A DNA stretch of 64,000 bases from Solibacillus cecembensis (GCF_001439635.1 NZ_LMBZ01000003.1:127835-191834), one strand, 5' to 3'; shown: positions 39,555-49,460, counted from the stretch's first letter. Numbers and translations: made by a program. Notes: generated by a model from the sequence alone, not told the origin.

Positions 39555-41273
39555 ATGACTGAAAAAATTGTATTACCTCCACAGCCTGGCACGCCAAGCG
39601 AAGTAGAACGTATAAAAAATGAAAGTAATTATTTACGTGGAACACTTGAAAGAACAATGAATGAACCACTTAGTTCTGGGATTCCAGAGGATGATAATCG
39701 ATTAATGAAATTCCATGGAAGCTATTTACAAGATGACCGCGATATCCGAAATGAGCGTGAAAAACAAAAGCTTGAGCCTGCGTATCAATTCATGGTGCGC
39801 GTTCGAACACCAGGAGGAGCAGCTACACCAACGCAGTGGCTTATAATGGATGATATGGGCGATAAATATGGAAATGGTTCATTGAAATTAACGACTCGCC
39901 AAGCATTTCAAGTGCACGGCATTTTAAAGTGGAATGTTAAAAAGTATATGCAAGAAATTAACGAGGTACTGCTAGACTGTATCGCAGCATGTGGAGATGT
40001 TAACCGAAATGTCATGTGTAATGTAAATCCTAATCAGTCTGCGCTACATGATGAAGTATATCAATGGTCTGCGAAACTAAGTGAACATCTGTTACCTAGA
40101 ACACGTGCATATCATGAGCTTTGGTTAGATGGAGAAAAGGTTTTTGACGGTCAAGAAGCGGAAGTAGAGCCCGTTTACGGTGCACTTTATTTGCCGCGAA
40201 AATTTAAAATTGGAATAGCGATTCCACCGAGTAATGATGTCGATGTATTTTCACAAGATATTGGCTTTATTGCAATTGTAGAGGATGAGGAACTTATAGG
40301 CTTTAATGTCGCTGTCGGTGGTGGTATGGGAATGTCACATGGTGATACTTCTACTTATCCGCAGCTAGGTCGGATCGTTGGTTACATTCCAAAAGAGCGA
40401 TTATTGGAAACTGCGGAGAAAATACTAACAATACAGCGTGACTATGGAAACCGTGCTGTTCGTAAAAATGCACGTTTTAAATACACGATAGATGCACGTG
40501 GTCTTGATTGGTTTAAAGAAGAACTCAATCGTCGTCTAGGATGGGAGTTAGCGGAGATTCGTCCGTATACCTTTAAGCGCACAGGTGATGAATTTGGTTG
40601 GGTGAATGGGAGAGACGGTAAATGGCATTTTACCTTATTTATTCAAAATGGACGCATTCGGGATTTTGAGGATTACCAGTTAAAAACAGGTCTTCGTGAA
40701 ATCGCAAAAGTCCATACGGGTTTGTTCCGTTTAACACCGAATCAAAATTTATTAATTGCAGATGTTACCACTGAGAAGAAACGTACGATAGATACGTTGT
40801 TAAAGAAATATCATATTACAGATGGTGCACATTATTCTGCACTTCGCCGTAATTCAATTGCTTGTGTATCATTACCGACATGTGGCTTAGCAATGGCTGA
40901 AGCGGAGCGTTACTTGCCATCCCTAATTACGAAAATTGACGACATATTAGCAGAAATTGGTTTACGCGAAACGGAAATTGGCATTCGTATGTCAGGCTGC
41001 CCCAATGGCTGCTCACGTGCAGCAATGGGGGAAATCGGCTTTATCGGAAAAGGTCCTGGTAAGTATAATCTGTATTTAGGGGGCGATTTCAAAGGTCAGC
41101 GTCTTAATAAGATTTACCGTGAAAATATAGGAGAAGCTGATATTTTAGCAACGCTTCGTCCGATTTTTGAACACTATGCGAAAGAGCGCGGGGAAGGCGA
41201 ACACTTTGGTGACTTTGTTATTCGTAAAGATTATGTTAATGCAGTGACGGATGGTCTAGATTTCTATAATTAG
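39555..41273 (+). CDS. cysI: sulfite reductase hemoprotein CysI
   Basis: A 572-residue siroheme/[4Fe-4S] enzyme reducing sulfite to sulfide with six electrons from CysJ. The cluster-ligand cysteines are in [17 protein letters not shown] and [17 protein letters not shown] (C-x5-C and C-x3-C). The ATG at 39555 follows TTGGAGAG, and a TTG at 39540 is rejected. It is last in the operon, and a terminator follows at 41364. The siroheme it needs is made by the first genes of the operon. Confidence 0.96.
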   Translation: MTEKIVLPPQPGTPSEVERIKNESNYLRGTLERTMNEPLSSGIPEDDNRLMKFHGSYLQDDRDIRNEREKQKLEPAYQFMVRVRTPGGAATPTQWLIMDDMGDKYGNGSLKLTTRQAFQVHGILKWNVKKYMQEINEVLLDCIAACGDVNRNVMCNVNPNQSALHDEVYQWSAKLSEHLLPRTRAYHELWLDGEKVFDGQEAEVEPVYGALYLPRKFKIGIAIPPSNDVDVFSQDIGFIAIVEDEELIGFNVAVGGGMGMSHGDTSTYPQLGRIVGYIPKERLLETAEKILTIQRDYGNRAVRKNARFKYTIDARGLDWFKEELNRRLGWELAEIRPYTFKRTGDEFGWVNGRDGKWHFTLFIQNGRIRDFEDYQLKTGLREIAKVHTGLFRLTPNQNLLIADVTTEKKRTIDTLLKKYHITDGAHYSALRRNSIACVSLPTCGLAMAEAERYLPSLITKIDDILAEIGLRETEIGIRMSGCPNGCSRAAMGEIGFIGKGPGKYNLYLGGDFKGQRLNKIYRENIGEADILATLRPIFEHYAKERGEGEHFGDFVIRKDYVNAVTDGLDFYN

Positions 41274-41363
41274 AATTAATTTCCCTATTCAGAGATGATC
41301 TGTCTGTATTTTTGAAGCAAGACAAATCCAGTTCAAACCGTTACATTATAAATAAGTGATGAA

Positions 41364-41408
41364 AAAGAGCTCTTGTCTTACGTATTTGACGTAAGCGAGC
41401 TTTTTTGT
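41364..41408 (+). terminator. intrinsic terminator of the cobA-cysI operon
   Basis: The inner stem CTTACGT/ACGTAAG (41377/41389) is extended outward by AAAAAGAGCTC with GAGCTTTTTT. It lies 100 bp past cysI. Confidence 0.75.
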
Positions 41409-41472
41409 TTTTCTAATGATGTGTTTTTGAATAAAATAATTGTTATAAGTATTGGAGCAGGGAGGAGATAAA

Positions 41473-42324
41473 ATGATTTACATAGGTTTAACAGGCTGGG
41501 GAGATCATCCTGAAGTATATAGTGAAGTAACAGCAGCACGCGATAAATTATTTGATTATAGTGGTCATTTTCCTATTGTTGAAGTGGATACATCTTTTTA
41601 CGCGATACCATCGAACGCAACGATTGAAAAATGGTGTAAAGATACACCGGAAAACTTTCGATTTGTTGTTAAAGCGTATCAAGGCATGACGGGTCATTTA
41701 CGAGATGAGCTTCCTTATGAAACGAAAAATGATATGTTCAATGCTTTTCGTGAATGTGCACAAGTTTTTCAAAAACATGGTAAACTGGCAATGTTGCTCG
41801 TACAATTTCCACCTTGGTTTGATTGCCAAGGGAAAAATGTACAATATATCCGTTATGTGAAAAAGCAATTAGCTTCATTTCCGGTAGCGATTGAGTTTCG
41901 AAATCAGTCCTGGTATAGAGAAAAAATGAAAGAAAAAACATTGCAATTTTTAAAGGAATCCGAATTGATTCATACAGTATGTGATGAACCACAAGCGGGG
42001 AGCGGGTCTGTCCCATTTGTACCAATCGCAACAAATGATAAAGTACTTGTTAGGATTCATGGGAGGAATGTGCATGGCTGGCGTAATATCGGACACGGGG
42101 AAAAATGGCGGAAAGTCCGATTTTTATATGATTACAATCAAGAAGAACTCAAAAAAATGAGTGAACACTTTTTATTTTTAGAACAACAAGCAAAAGACGT
42201 TTATGTATTATTTAATAATAACTCAGGTGGGCATGCGGCAAAAAATGCTAAAATGATGCAGCAAATCCTTCAAATTCAATTTGATGGGCTAGCACCAAAA
42301 CAGCTGAATATGTTTGAAGAGTAG
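41473..42324 (+). CDS. yunF: DUF72 family protein YunF
   Basis: A 283-residue DUF72 (YecE-type, TIM-barrel-like) protein. Typical blocks are IYIGLTGWGDHP at the start, VEVDTSFYAIPS, and VAIEFRNQSW in the middle. Biochemical activity of the family is not firmly established. The ATG at 41473 is preceded by GGGAGGAGA. It lies 22 bp before yunD, and in B. subtilis yunF and yunD are also neighbours. Confidence 0.87.
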   Translation: MIYIGLTGWGDHPEVYSEVTAARDKLFDYSGHFPIVEVDTSFYAIPSNATIEKWCKDTPENFRFVVKAYQGMTGHLRDELPYETKNDMFNAFRECAQVFQKHGKLAMLLVQFPPWFDCQGKNVQYIRYVKKQLASFPVAIEFRNQSWYREKMKEKTLQFLKESELIHTVCDEPQAGSGSVPFVPIATNDKVLVRIHGRNVHGWRNIGHGEKWRKVRFLYDYNQEELKKMSEHFLFLEQQAKDVYVLFNNNSGGHAAKNAKMMQQILQIQFDGLAPKQLNMFEE

Positions 42325-42346
42325 CAGATAAAGTGGGGGGACAAAG

Positions 42347-43711
42347 GTGCGAGAGACCATTCATATATTTCATACAAACGATTTGCATAGCCATTTCACC
42401 TATTGGAAAAGAAGTCAATCATTTATAGAAACGCAACGGCATTTACTCGCACAGCGTGGGGAAGTAAGCTTCTTATTTGATTTAGGTGATCATATCGATC
42501 GTTCAAATATGTATACAGAGGCAACATTAGGTAAAGGGAATATAGAAATGCTTAATGATGCACAATATGATGTCGTAACGATTGGAAATAATGAGGGGAT
42601 TACATTACCGCATGATGTGTTCTATCATTTATATGATGATGCGCAATTTGAAGTAGTTGTTGGAAATTTACAGTCCGAATTAGAAGCCAATCCGAAGTGG
42701 TTAAAACCTTTTACCATTTTGATGACAAAATATGGAACGAAAATTGGTGTCATTGCAGCAACTTCACGATTTGATATTTTTTATAAAGAATTAGGCTGGC
42801 ATGTGGAAGAACCAAGAAAAACATTAATTGAGCTGGCTTTACAGCTTTATGAACAAGTGGATATCATTGTTTGTTTATCGCATCTAGGTGTAACGGAAGA
42901 TGAATTGTTAGCGGAAGAATGTCCTGTCATTGATGTGATTTTTGGCGCACATACGCATCATATATTCCCGCAAGGACAATTGGTCAATAATGTTTTGCTC
43001 ACAGGTGGCGGGAAGTTCGGACAATTTACAGGGCAATTAACGATTCAATTTGATCACGAACTAAAAAAAATCGTATCCAAAATTGATACTTTACATGAAA
43101 ATTCACTAATGCCAGTAGCTGAAAATGAAGAGAAATGGCATCAAAATTTGCAAAAAGAGGCGAAAAAAATATTGCAACAACCGGTATTTTCAAGTCCAAA
43201 AACTTTTCATAAAGAATGGTTTCATCGCTCGCAGCTATCAGATTTATTCGCAGAAAGTTTGTATGATTATACGCAAGCAGATTGTTTAATGTTCAATGCG
43301 GGGATTTTTGTAGAAAATATGACAAAAGGAACCATTTCTTCCTACAATATTCACAAAATATTACCACATCCAATTAACGTTTGTGTATTACAATTGACAG
43401 GGAATGAATTAAAAGAGATTTTCATCCAATCTGAAAATGAAGAATGGCCGCGTTTGGAATTAAAGGGTTTAGGTTTTCGAGGCATTATTTTCGGTAAAAT
43501 TTTAAATTATGGTTTATCGATGAATAAGCAACGTGAGTTTTTTATTCAAGGTGAGCGGATGATTCCAACGAAAATTTATCGCCTTGCAACTTTGGATTTA
43601 TTTACATTTGGATTTTTCTTTCCGAGTTTTAAATATGCAAAAAAACAGTATATTTTACCTGAATTTATTCGAGATATTTTTCGGGAGTATTGCGAAAATA
43701 AATACAATTAG
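42347..43711 (+). CDS. yunD: 5'-nucleotidase/metallophosphoesterase family protein YunD
   Basis: A 454-residue protein with an N-terminal metallophosphoesterase domain (HTNDLHSHF, FDLGDHIDRS, TIGNNEG, IVCLSHLGV, FGAHTHH) and a 5'-nucleotidase C-terminal domain from about residue 290. All usual metal ligands are present. No signal peptide is visible, so it acts in the cytoplasm. GTG start with GGGGGGAC upstream. The likely substrate is a nucleotide or nucleotide sugar; not determined. Confidence 0.86.
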   Translation: MRETIHIFHTNDLHSHFTYWKRSQSFIETQRHLLAQRGEVSFLFDLGDHIDRSNMYTEATLGKGNIEMLNDAQYDVVTIGNNEGITLPHDVFYHLYDDAQFEVVVGNLQSELEANPKWLKPFTILMTKYGTKIGVIAATSRFDIFYKELGWHVEEPRKTLIELALQLYEQVDIIVCLSHLGVTEDELLAEECPVIDVIFGAHTHHIFPQGQLVNNVLLTGGGKFGQFTGQLTIQFDHELKKIVSKIDTLHENSLMPVAENEEKWHQNLQKEAKKILQQPVFSSPKTFHKEWFHRSQLSDLFAESLYDYTQADCLMFNAGIFVENMTKGTISSYNIHKILPHPINVCVLQLTGNELKEIFIQSENEEWPRLELKGLGFRGIIFGKILNYGLSMNKQREFFIQGERMIPTKIYRLATLDLFTFGFFFPSFKYAKKQYILPEFIRDIFREYCENKYN

Positions 43712-43802
43712 TAATTAATAGCCATTAATTATAGCTTTCCTAGAGGCAATAAGAGCTATATAATGAGGATAATGTAACATTAGAATGGAGAATATACGTT
43801 AA

Positions 43803-44906
43803 ATGCGATTAATATCTATTAATGTTTTAATGGAAGGCATGGTTGTAGGGCGTACGATTTGGAATGAAGCGGGACACCCATTACTGCACAAAGATGTTGT
43901 CGTGACAAGTCGAATTATCGACCGACTGCATGATCTTAATATACAGTATTTGTATATTGAAGATGAGATTTCAAAGGGTATTGAAGTAATAGAAACGATT
44001 GCGCCTGCAAAACGTTTACAAGCTGTGAAAAATATTACAAAATCTTTTAATGAAGTAAAGCAAGCCAAATCTACTCAGGCATCCTATGTTTTAGACCAAC
44101 AATCCAAAGTGATTGGCCACATCGTAGACGATATTATGAGTTCCGTTTTAGATAGTGAAGATATTTTGATGGTATTAACAGATGCTTATCTTTATGATGA
44201 GTATCTTTATCACCATTCGTTTCAAGTGACAATGTATTCGATTGCGATTGCAAAAGAGCTTGGATATTCGCATGAAGATTTGCGTTTAATCGGAATTGGT
44301 GCGATGTTGCATGATGTTGGTAAACTGTTAGTACCAACAGAGATTTTAAGCAAACCCGATAAGCTTACGCAAGAAGAATTCGACGTAGTGAAAAATCATT
44401 CCCGATACGGATTTGATTTGTTAAGAAACTTACACTCCGTATCATTATTAGTTGCACATTGTGCATTCCAGCATCATGAACGAGCAGATGGGAGTGGTTA
44501 TCCGAGGGGCTTAGTAGCTACTGAAATTCATCCCTTTGCGAAAATTATTGCGGTTGCGGACGTCTTTGATGCACTGACTTCTACACGAACTTACCGCAAA
44601 AAAATGCTTCCTTCAGATGCAATTCAAATTATTGAAAAGGGTCGTGGTACACAGTTTGATGAACGTGTCTATGATGCCTTTAAGCGCAGTATTGTTCATT
44701 ATGCGAATGGAACGGTTGTCCAGTTAAATGACGGGAACAGAGCGATTGTTTCAAAGCAAAATATAATTGATGCATCCCGTCCATGGCTACGAATTTTTGA
44801 AAAAGAAGAAAATTTATTGCTCGCTACATATGAAATTTGTTTATCCGATTATCCAGCGCTCGAAATTACGAAAATTGAGACAGATTTTGTCCCTAGCGCA
44901 GAATAG
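43803..44906 (+). CDS. HD-GYP domain protein, putative c-di-GMP phosphodiesterase
   Basis: A 367-residue protein with an N-terminal DUF3391-like region and a complete HD-GYP domain. The motifs are AMLHDVGKLLVP (HD), HHERADGSGYPRGL (HH and GYP), and VADVFDALTSTRTYRKKM. These residues are the metal ligands and signature of active c-di-GMP hydrolases. The ribosome site is a distant GGAGA. A terminator follows. There is no matching diguanylate cyclase in the window. Confidence 0.88.
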   Translation: MRLISINVLMEGMVVGRTIWNEAGHPLLHKDVVVTSRIIDRLHDLNIQYLYIEDEISKGIEVIETIAPAKRLQAVKNITKSFNEVKQAKSTQASYVLDQQSKVIGHIVDDIMSSVLDSEDILMVLTDAYLYDEYLYHHSFQVTMYSIAIAKELGYSHEDLRLIGIGAMLHDVGKLLVPTEILSKPDKLTQEEFDVVKNHSRYGFDLLRNLHSVSLLVAHCAFQHHERADGSGYPRGLVATEIHPFAKIIAVADVFDALTSTRTYRKKMLPSDAIQIIEKGRGTQFDERVYDAFKRSIVHYANGTVVQLNDGNRAIVSKQNIIDASRPWLRIFEKEENLLLATYEICLSDYPALEITKIETDFVPSAE

Positions 44907-44912
44907 GAAAGA

Positions 44913-44949
44913 CCTCCTTATCATAGCTTAGGATAAGGAGGATTTTTTT
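44913..44949 (+). terminator. terminator hairpin containing the yunB ribosome-binding site
   Basis: CCTCCTTATC (44913-44922) pairs with GATAAGGAGG (44932-44941), followed by TTTTTTT. The 3' arm contains AAGGAGG, the ribosome-binding site for the TTG at 44948, so the same hairpin would end yunB-reading transcripts and hide the site. Confidence 0.8.
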
Positions 44950-45718
44950 GCATTTTGGCCGAAGAAAGAAGATGTATTTTGTAAAACGCAAACGCGGTGT
45001 GGGGAATCTATTCGTTTTATTGCTTACTAGTCTTTTAGTTATGGTCGGTATTAGTATATATGTCATTAATATGCGTTTAATGCCAATCTATTCGCAATAT
45101 GCAGAGAAGCAAACGTTTAAAGTGGCTTCCTATGTTGTGAATAAAGCCATTAATTCAAGAACATCTAGTGTGCTTGATGTAAATGAGATTATTATAGATA
45201 TACCTACTGAATCGAAGGATACGATTACAACGAAATTTAATACAGAAATTATTAATCAAGTACGCTCAGAAACACAAACACTTGTTAAAGAATATTTAGA
45301 ACAGGCGGAAAATGGTGATTTGTCTCACTTGCCAAATTTAGAAAATGTAGAGTATGACGTCGGAAAAATGGAGGCAGGCGAAGGGATCGTCTTTTTTGTT
45401 CCGTTAGGGCAGGCGATTAATATTCCGATTATTGGGAATTTAGGTCCTAAAGTGCCGATTCGTTTCCACATTATTGGTAATGTTACGAGTGATGTAATAT
45501 CAGACATCGTTGAATTCGGCATTAATAATGCGAAAGTAGAAGTGAGTATTGTCATCGAAGTGAATGTCCAAATTATCGTTCCATTTGCGAGTAACTCAGC
45601 TACCGTTACGCAGAGAATACCAGTAGCAATTGGCTTAGTAAGGGGATCTGTTCCAAATATTTATAGTACAGATGGAGCGGCTCAGCCTTCGATTGAAGTA
45701 CCAGTTCCATTTGAATAA
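44948..45718 (+). CDS. yunB: sporulation protein YunB
   Basis: A 256-residue membrane-anchored protein: basic N-terminus, one membrane segment near residues 21-42 (NLFVLLLTSLLVMVGISIYV), then an outer domain with the conserved block VASYVVNKAINSRTSS. It matches YunB, needed for normal sporulation in B. subtilis. The TTG start has AAGGAGG at good spacing. The only ATG alternative, at 44972, has a weak site (GAAAG). The ribosome site lies in a terminator arm, described separately. Confidence 0.87.
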   Translation: MHFGRRKKMYFVKRKRGVGNLFVLLLTSLLVMVGISIYVINMRLMPIYSQYAEKQTFKVASYVVNKAINSRTSSVLDVNEIIIDIPTESKDTITTKFNTEIINQVRSETQTLVKEYLEQAENGDLSHLPNLENVEYDVGKMEAGEGIVFFVPLGQAINIPIIGNLGPKVPIRFHIIGNVTSDVISDIVEFGINNAKVEVSIVIEVNVQIIVPFASNSATVTQRIPVAIGLVRGSVPNIYSTDGAAQPSIEVPVPFE

Positions 45719-45798
45719 ATGCTTTATCACCATTTATATAAGTTCAACAAAAGATTCTATCCTTATGATGTACAATTTCTAATAAAGTATTTGTTAGT

Positions 45799-45890
45799 TT
45801 AGGCTGGCTAAGTACATGAGGCGCACAGACAATGTTAGCACAAATCTGTACGACTCATCTTTGTGCTTTGTGCAAGGCCAGCCTATTTAA
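45799..45890. repeat. structured intergenic inverted-repeat element
   Basis: TAGGCTGGC (45800-45808) and GCCAGCCTA (45877-45885) form an outer stem. Inside are ATGAG/CTCAT, ACAGA/TCTGT and GCACAAA/TTTGTGC pairs, some mutually exclusive. It lies in the 416-bp gap between yunB and lipA. Parts such as GCACAAAG and the branched design resemble the element between fadA and fadE. Confidence 0.55.
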
Positions 45891-45925
45891 AGTTTTGCTT
45901 TTCTAAAGCTTTCTGCATTTTTTGC

Positions 45926-45968
45926 GCCGCTTGCCGTGGAAAGCGTCCGACCCGGAATGGAAATCAAC
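45926..45968. repeat. degenerate Bacillaceae-type intergenic repeat end
   Basis: The stretch containing TGGAAAGCGTCCGA and CGGAATGGAAATCAAC resembles a repeat family I recall from many Bacillaceae genomes (AAAGCGTCCG...GGAA.GGAAATCAAC). Only one end is visible here. No gene lies between 45719 and 46134. Confidence 0.45.
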
Positions 45969-46134
45969 TCCCCCTTTATTAGAAAGGGTTATTAATGATA
46001 GATTCTTTGATTAATTACATATAACGTATTTTTTACGCTGAATGGAGATAAAGTGAGTTGTTGCAATTGGTGGAATATGTTACATTGACAACAGTAATAT
46101 ACCTAATTTTAGTTGAGTGAAAGGACGAAATAAT

Positions 46135-47046
46135 ATGACATCTTGTAAGCCAACTAGCAACAAAGAAGAACATTTACGCAAGCCTGAGTGGTTAAAAATT
46201 AAGCTAAATACGAATGATGAGTACAAAGCGTTAAAAAAATTAATGCGTGATAATAATTTGCATACGGTTTGTGAAGAAGCGCGCTGTCCGAATATTCATG
46301 AATGTTGGGGAGAAAGACGTACTGCTACGATGATGATTTTGGGTTCAGTATGTACACGTGCATGCCGTTTTTGCGCGGTCAAAACAGGATTACCAAATGA
46401 ATTGGATTTAGCAGAACCAGAGCGCGTTGCAGATTCAGTTGCGATAATGAACTTAAAACATATTGTCATTACAATGGTTGCTCGTGATGATTTAAAAGAC
46501 GGTGGTGCCGAAGTTCTTGCAGAAACGGTACGAGCAATCCGCCGCAAAAGCCCATTAACATCGATTGAAGTACTCCCTTCTGATTTAGGCGGTCACGAGG
46601 AAAACCTTCAATTATTGATGAACGCCAAACCAGATATTTTAAATCATAATATCGAAACGGTTCGTCGACTCACACCGAGAATTCGTGCAAAAGCTACATA
46701 TGAGCGTTCATTGGAGTTTTTAAGACGTGCAAAAGAAATGCAACCAACCATTCCAACGAAATCATCGTTAATGATTGGACTTGGTGAAACGGTGGAAGAA
46801 ATATATGAAGTGATGGATGATCTTCGTGCGAACAACGTGGATATTATGACAATCGGTCAATATTTACAGCCTACGAAAAAGCATGTTGCCGTAAAAAAGT
46901 ATTATTCACCGATTGAATTTGGTAAGCTTCGTAAAATCGCGATGGAAAAGGGATTCAGTCATTGTGAAGCGGGCCCACTTGTACGCAGTAGCTATCATGC
47001 AGATGAGCAAGTGAATGCAGCCACACAAAATAAGGTGGAAATATGA
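46135..47046 (+). CDS. lipA: lipoyl synthase LipA
   Basis: A 303-residue radical SAM enzyme inserting sulfur at C6 and C8 of octanoyl groups. The auxiliary cluster motif is [15 protein letters not shown], and the radical SAM CxxxCxxC is [11 protein letters not shown]. It would act on octanoylated GcvH (gene at 16447). The ATG at 46135 has GAAAGGA upstream; a GTG at 46117 is rejected. The order yunB-lipA-yutD fits Bacillales genomes. It consumes Fe-S clusters made by the Suf system. Confidence 0.96.
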   Translation: MTSCKPTSNKEEHLRKPEWLKIKLNTNDEYKALKKLMRDNNLHTVCEEARCPNIHECWGERRTATMMILGSVCTRACRFCAVKTGLPNELDLAEPERVADSVAIMNLKHIVITMVARDDLKDGGAEVLAETVRAIRRKSPLTSIEVLPSDLGGHEENLQLLMNAKPDILNHNIETVRRLTPRIRAKATYERSLEFLRRAKEMQPTIPTKSSLMIGLGETVEEIYEVMDDLRANNVDIMTIGQYLQPTKKHVAVKKYYSPIEFGKLRKIAMEKGFSHCEAGPLVRSSYHADEQVNAATQNKVEI

Positions 47047-47153
47047 TTACTCGCAATGGATAATAAACAGTGCAACCAATAAAAGTTATAGGTAAAATTG
47101 CACTCATCTAATAATAATACGTAATATATATGAGAAGATAGGTGGTGTTCGAC

Positions 47154-47501
47154 GTGATTATTGCGGATGGTAATGTATACGAAATTATTGAAGACATGCG
47201 TGAAGGCTTTAATGAAGAAGCATTTGCTGCGCGTTATTCCGACATTTTATCAAAGTATGATTATATTGTTGGGGACTGGGGATATGGTCAACTGCGATTA
47301 AAAGGATTTTTTGATGATAAAAATCAAAAATCTACATTTGATACAAAAATTAGCACGATAGAAGATTATTTATATGAATACTGTAATTTCGGTTGTGCTT
47401 ATTTTATTGTTAAAAAAACAGGGCGTGCACCAGAGCAGGCAGTAGTAGAAGTTCCTCAAGATACTGAGGAAGTTTTAGCGGCCGTGAATCAGGAAGTATA
47501 A
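47154..47501 (+). CDS. yutD: YutD family protein
   Basis: A 115-residue protein of the YutD family, whose function is unknown. The typical core is YDYIVGDWGYGQLRLKGF, followed by YLYEYCNFGCAYFI. The GTG at 47154 is preceded by AGGTGG eight bases upstream and is preferred over the GTG at 47142. It follows lipA at 107 bp, as in B. subtilis. A terminator follows. Confidence 0.85.
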   Translation: MIIADGNVYEIIEDMREGFNEEAFAARYSDILSKYDYIVGDWGYGQLRLKGFFDDKNQKSTFDTKISTIEDYLYEYCNFGCAYFIVKKTGRAPEQAVVEVPQDTEEVLAAVNQEV

Positions 47502-47512
47502 GCTTTAAAAAT

Positions 47513-47557
47513 GAAAAACACAGCTCAGTCAAATTTTGAACTGAGCTGTGTTTTTTC
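47513..47557. terminator. bidirectional terminator between yutD and the DUF3055 gene
   Basis: AAAAACACAGCTCAG pairs with CTGAGCTGTGTTTTT around AAATTTTG-type loop sequence. The genes converge here. Confidence 0.88.
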
Positions 47558-47559
47558 GT

Positions 47560-47826
47560 TTAGCTTAATAACTCTCGTAAGTATTCTCGTAAATCTTCTG
47601 TATCTACTTCACTGCGATTATAAACTTGTTCTAAATAGCCTTCTTCCTCTACATCATCGGCTCCGATAATGGCAAAGCGTCCAAATTGAATATCAAGGAC
47701 AAGCACTTTACCAAAAAATCGACCACTTTGTAGGATGGCTAAATCATAACGTTGTGTTTTGCCAGCAAAGCTAACAAAGCGCGTTTTTGTATCTTCTACA
47801 TCATCATATAAGAAATATCGTTCCAT
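47560..47826 (-). CDS. DUF3055-like small protein
   Basis: An 88-residue acidic protein with blocks RFVSFAGKTQRYDLAI, SGRFFGKVLVLDIQ and AIIGADDVEEEGYLEQ, which resemble the Firmicute DUF3055 family from memory. The frame extends to 48042, but residues before MERYFLYDD overlap the divergent yutE gene and look like shadow sequence. The ATG at 47826 with GGAAGGGG upstream is chosen; an ATG at 47847 has no ribosome site. Function unknown. Confidence 0.72.
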   Translation of the reverse strand: MERYFLYDDVEDTKTRFVSFAGKTQRYDLAILQSGRFFGKVLVLDIQFGRFAIIGADDVEEEGYLEQVYNRSEVDTEDLREYLRELLS

Positions 47827-47917
47827 TTTGTTTTGTACCCCTTCCATGTCTAAAGAATATGGTACTATATAAGGGAAAACACTATCAACTTTTATTGACT
47901 GAATGGAGGCTTTATCT

Positions 47918-48370
47918 ATGTATTTCGTAGATAGAAACAAAATTACTTTAAATTTAGCACACTTAGACGAATTGTTAGCACTTTTGGAAGCAAAAAAGGA
48001 TTGGCTAGCAGATGACATTAGTAAACTCGCATTACAACGCATCGGTCATAACGTAATGGAAGCGATGATGGATGTGGGCAACCTAATCATTGACGGCTTT
48101 ATTATGCGTGATCCAGGAAGTTATGAAGATATTATTGATATTTTTGTCGATGAAAAAGTCATTACAACTGAAATGGATGCACCAATAAAAGCAGTAGTTG
48201 GGTTACGAAAAATGATTGTCCGTGAATTTATTGCGGTCGACAATGAAGAAGTGTTACGTGTATTAATAGAAAATTTACCAATCATGAAACAATTTTCTGG
48301 GAAAGTGCAGGATTATTTAACGAATGAATTAGGTCCTGTTTCAGCATTCTTACCAGAGGATCATCAATGA
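47918..48370 (+). CDS. yutE: DUF86 / HepT-like protein YutE
   Basis: A 150-residue, mostly helical protein of the DUF86 (HepT-like) family, with the block ALQRIGHNVMEAMMDVGN and FIMRDPGSYEDI. Many DUF86 proteins are toxins or RNases paired with a MNT nucleotidyltransferase, but no such partner is beside this gene and the core-genome setting resembles B. subtilis YutE. The ATG at 47918 has GGAGG nine bases upstream. Its stop overlaps the yutF start (ATGA). Confidence 0.82.
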   Translation: MYFVDRNKITLNLAHLDELLALLEAKKDWLADDISKLALQRIGHNVMEAMMDVGNLIIDGFIMRDPGSYEDIIDIFVDEKVITTEMDAPIKAVVGLRKMIVREFIAVDNEEVLRVLIENLPIMKQFSGKVQDYLTNELGPVSAFLPEDHQ

Positions 48371-49134
48371 AATCGTACAAAGCGTATTGTTTTGACTTAG
48401 ATGGCACTGTTTATCGTGGGAAAACGGCAATCGACTCAGCTGTGACATTTATTAACCATTTACAAGAGCAGCGGATTGAGCCATTTTACGTAACGAATAA
48501 TTCTTCTAAAACACCAGAGCAATTACAACAAAGCTTGCATGACATCGGAATTTCTGCGCCCTTATCGCATATTTATTCGAGTTCACTAGCAACCGCAAAG
48601 TATGTAGCGAAAAATTGTCAGGACAAATTGGTAAATTTCGTTGGAGAAGTAGGGCTTCACACTGCATTAGAACAAGAAGGACTCGTGATTTCAGATGAGC
48701 CGTGTTCAGTGCTTGTAATGGGGATTGACCGACAAATGACGTATGACAAGCTCGTACAAGCAAGCTATGCTGTTCAAAAAGGCGCACAGTTGATTGGAAC
48801 GAATGGTGACATTAAGTTTCCAACTGAAAATGGCTTTGCACCTGGGAACGGCTCGTTAGTACATTTAGTGGCAAATGTTGCAGGAGTCGAGCCAATCTTT
48901 ATTGGTAAACCTTCTCCTGTTATGTTGCAAATTATTGCACAGGAGCATGGTTTTACAAAAGAGGACATGCTCATGATTGGCGATAATTATGATACAGATA
49001 TTTTATGTGGTATTAATTTTGGCTGTGATACGCTTCATGTAAATACTGGCGTCACACCCACACATATCGTGAAACAAAAAGAGGAATTACCAACTTATTG
49101 CATAGAAAGTTTATTGGCGCTCGTAACAAATTGA
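48367..49134 (+). CDS. yutF: HAD-superfamily phosphatase YutF (class IIA)
   Basis: A 255-residue haloacid dehalogenase-type phosphatase. Motif I is YCFDLDGTVYRG, motif II is FYVTNNSSKT, and motifs III/IV are FIGKPSPVM and MIGDNYDTDI. The class IIA cap lies between them. It belongs to the NagD-like group acting on sugar- or nucleotide-phosphates. Coupled to yutE by an ATGA overlap. Confidence 0.9.
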   Translation: MKSYKAYCFDLDGTVYRGKTAIDSAVTFINHLQEQRIEPFYVTNNSSKTPEQLQQSLHDIGISAPLSHIYSSSLATAKYVAKNCQDKLVNFVGEVGLHTALEQEGLVISDEPCSVLVMGIDRQMTYDKLVQASYAVQKGAQLIGTNGDIKFPTENGFAPGNGSLVHLVANVAGVEPIFIGKPSPVMLQIIAQEHGFTKEDMLMIGDNYDTDILCGINFGCDTLHVNTGVTPTHIVKQKEELPTYCIESLLALVTN

Positions 49135-49159
49135 GCTAGTTTTCTAAATGGATAAACAT

Positions 49160-49210
49160 AAAAAGGACATCAGCTTGCCTGAAATTGGCAAGTACGGATG
49201 TCCTTTTTTA
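49160..49210. terminator. bidirectional terminator between yutF and yuzB
   Basis: AAAAGGACATC pairs with GATGTCCTTTT, and an inner CTTGCC/GGCAAG stem caps it. Confidence 0.86.
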
Positions 49211-49223
49211 CATGTTGGGCAAA

Positions 49224-49460
49224 TTACCACATTGGATTTTCTTCAATATATTCATAAATGCGCTTTGTTAGCTCAGCTGGCGTTTGTGCTTCCACAACAT
49301 CACCATTCACGACTGCATAAAAGGATTGCTCACATTTCGTGCAAAAGCTTAAGCAACCATATTCAAGCACATCAATATTCGGATCTCTTTCCAGCGCTTC
49401 ATATGTTTCCTGCGCACCGTTTGCGAGATTACTAATGCAAAATTCTACTAATGGATTCAA
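49224..49460 (-). CDS. yuzB: DUF1450 family protein YuzB
   Basis: A 78-residue protein with the signature [20 protein letters not shown] and the C-terminus EYIEENPMW, matching YuzB in length and ends. The three closely spaced cysteines suggest a ferredoxin-like or thioredoxin-like metal/redox role, unproven. The TTG at 49460 has GAGGTGACG just upstream and gives [12 protein letters not shown]; the longer frame to 49511 is rejected. Divergent from yutJ, with Rex-like sites in between. Confidence 0.85.
   Translation of the reverse strand: MNPLVEFCISNLANGAQETYEALERDPNIDVLEYGCLSFCTKCEQSFYAVVNGDVVEAQTPAELTKRIYEYIEENPMW

Noticed and set aside
47827..48042. N-terminal extension of the DUF3055-like protein
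   Set aside because: It overlaps the divergent yutE gene and encodes low-complexity Ser-rich sequence; the shorter start has a ribosome site.
49148..49435. Plus-strand frame opposite yuzB
   Set aside because: It is the reverse-strand shadow of yuzB and its terminator; yuzB has a conserved sequence and a good ribosome site.
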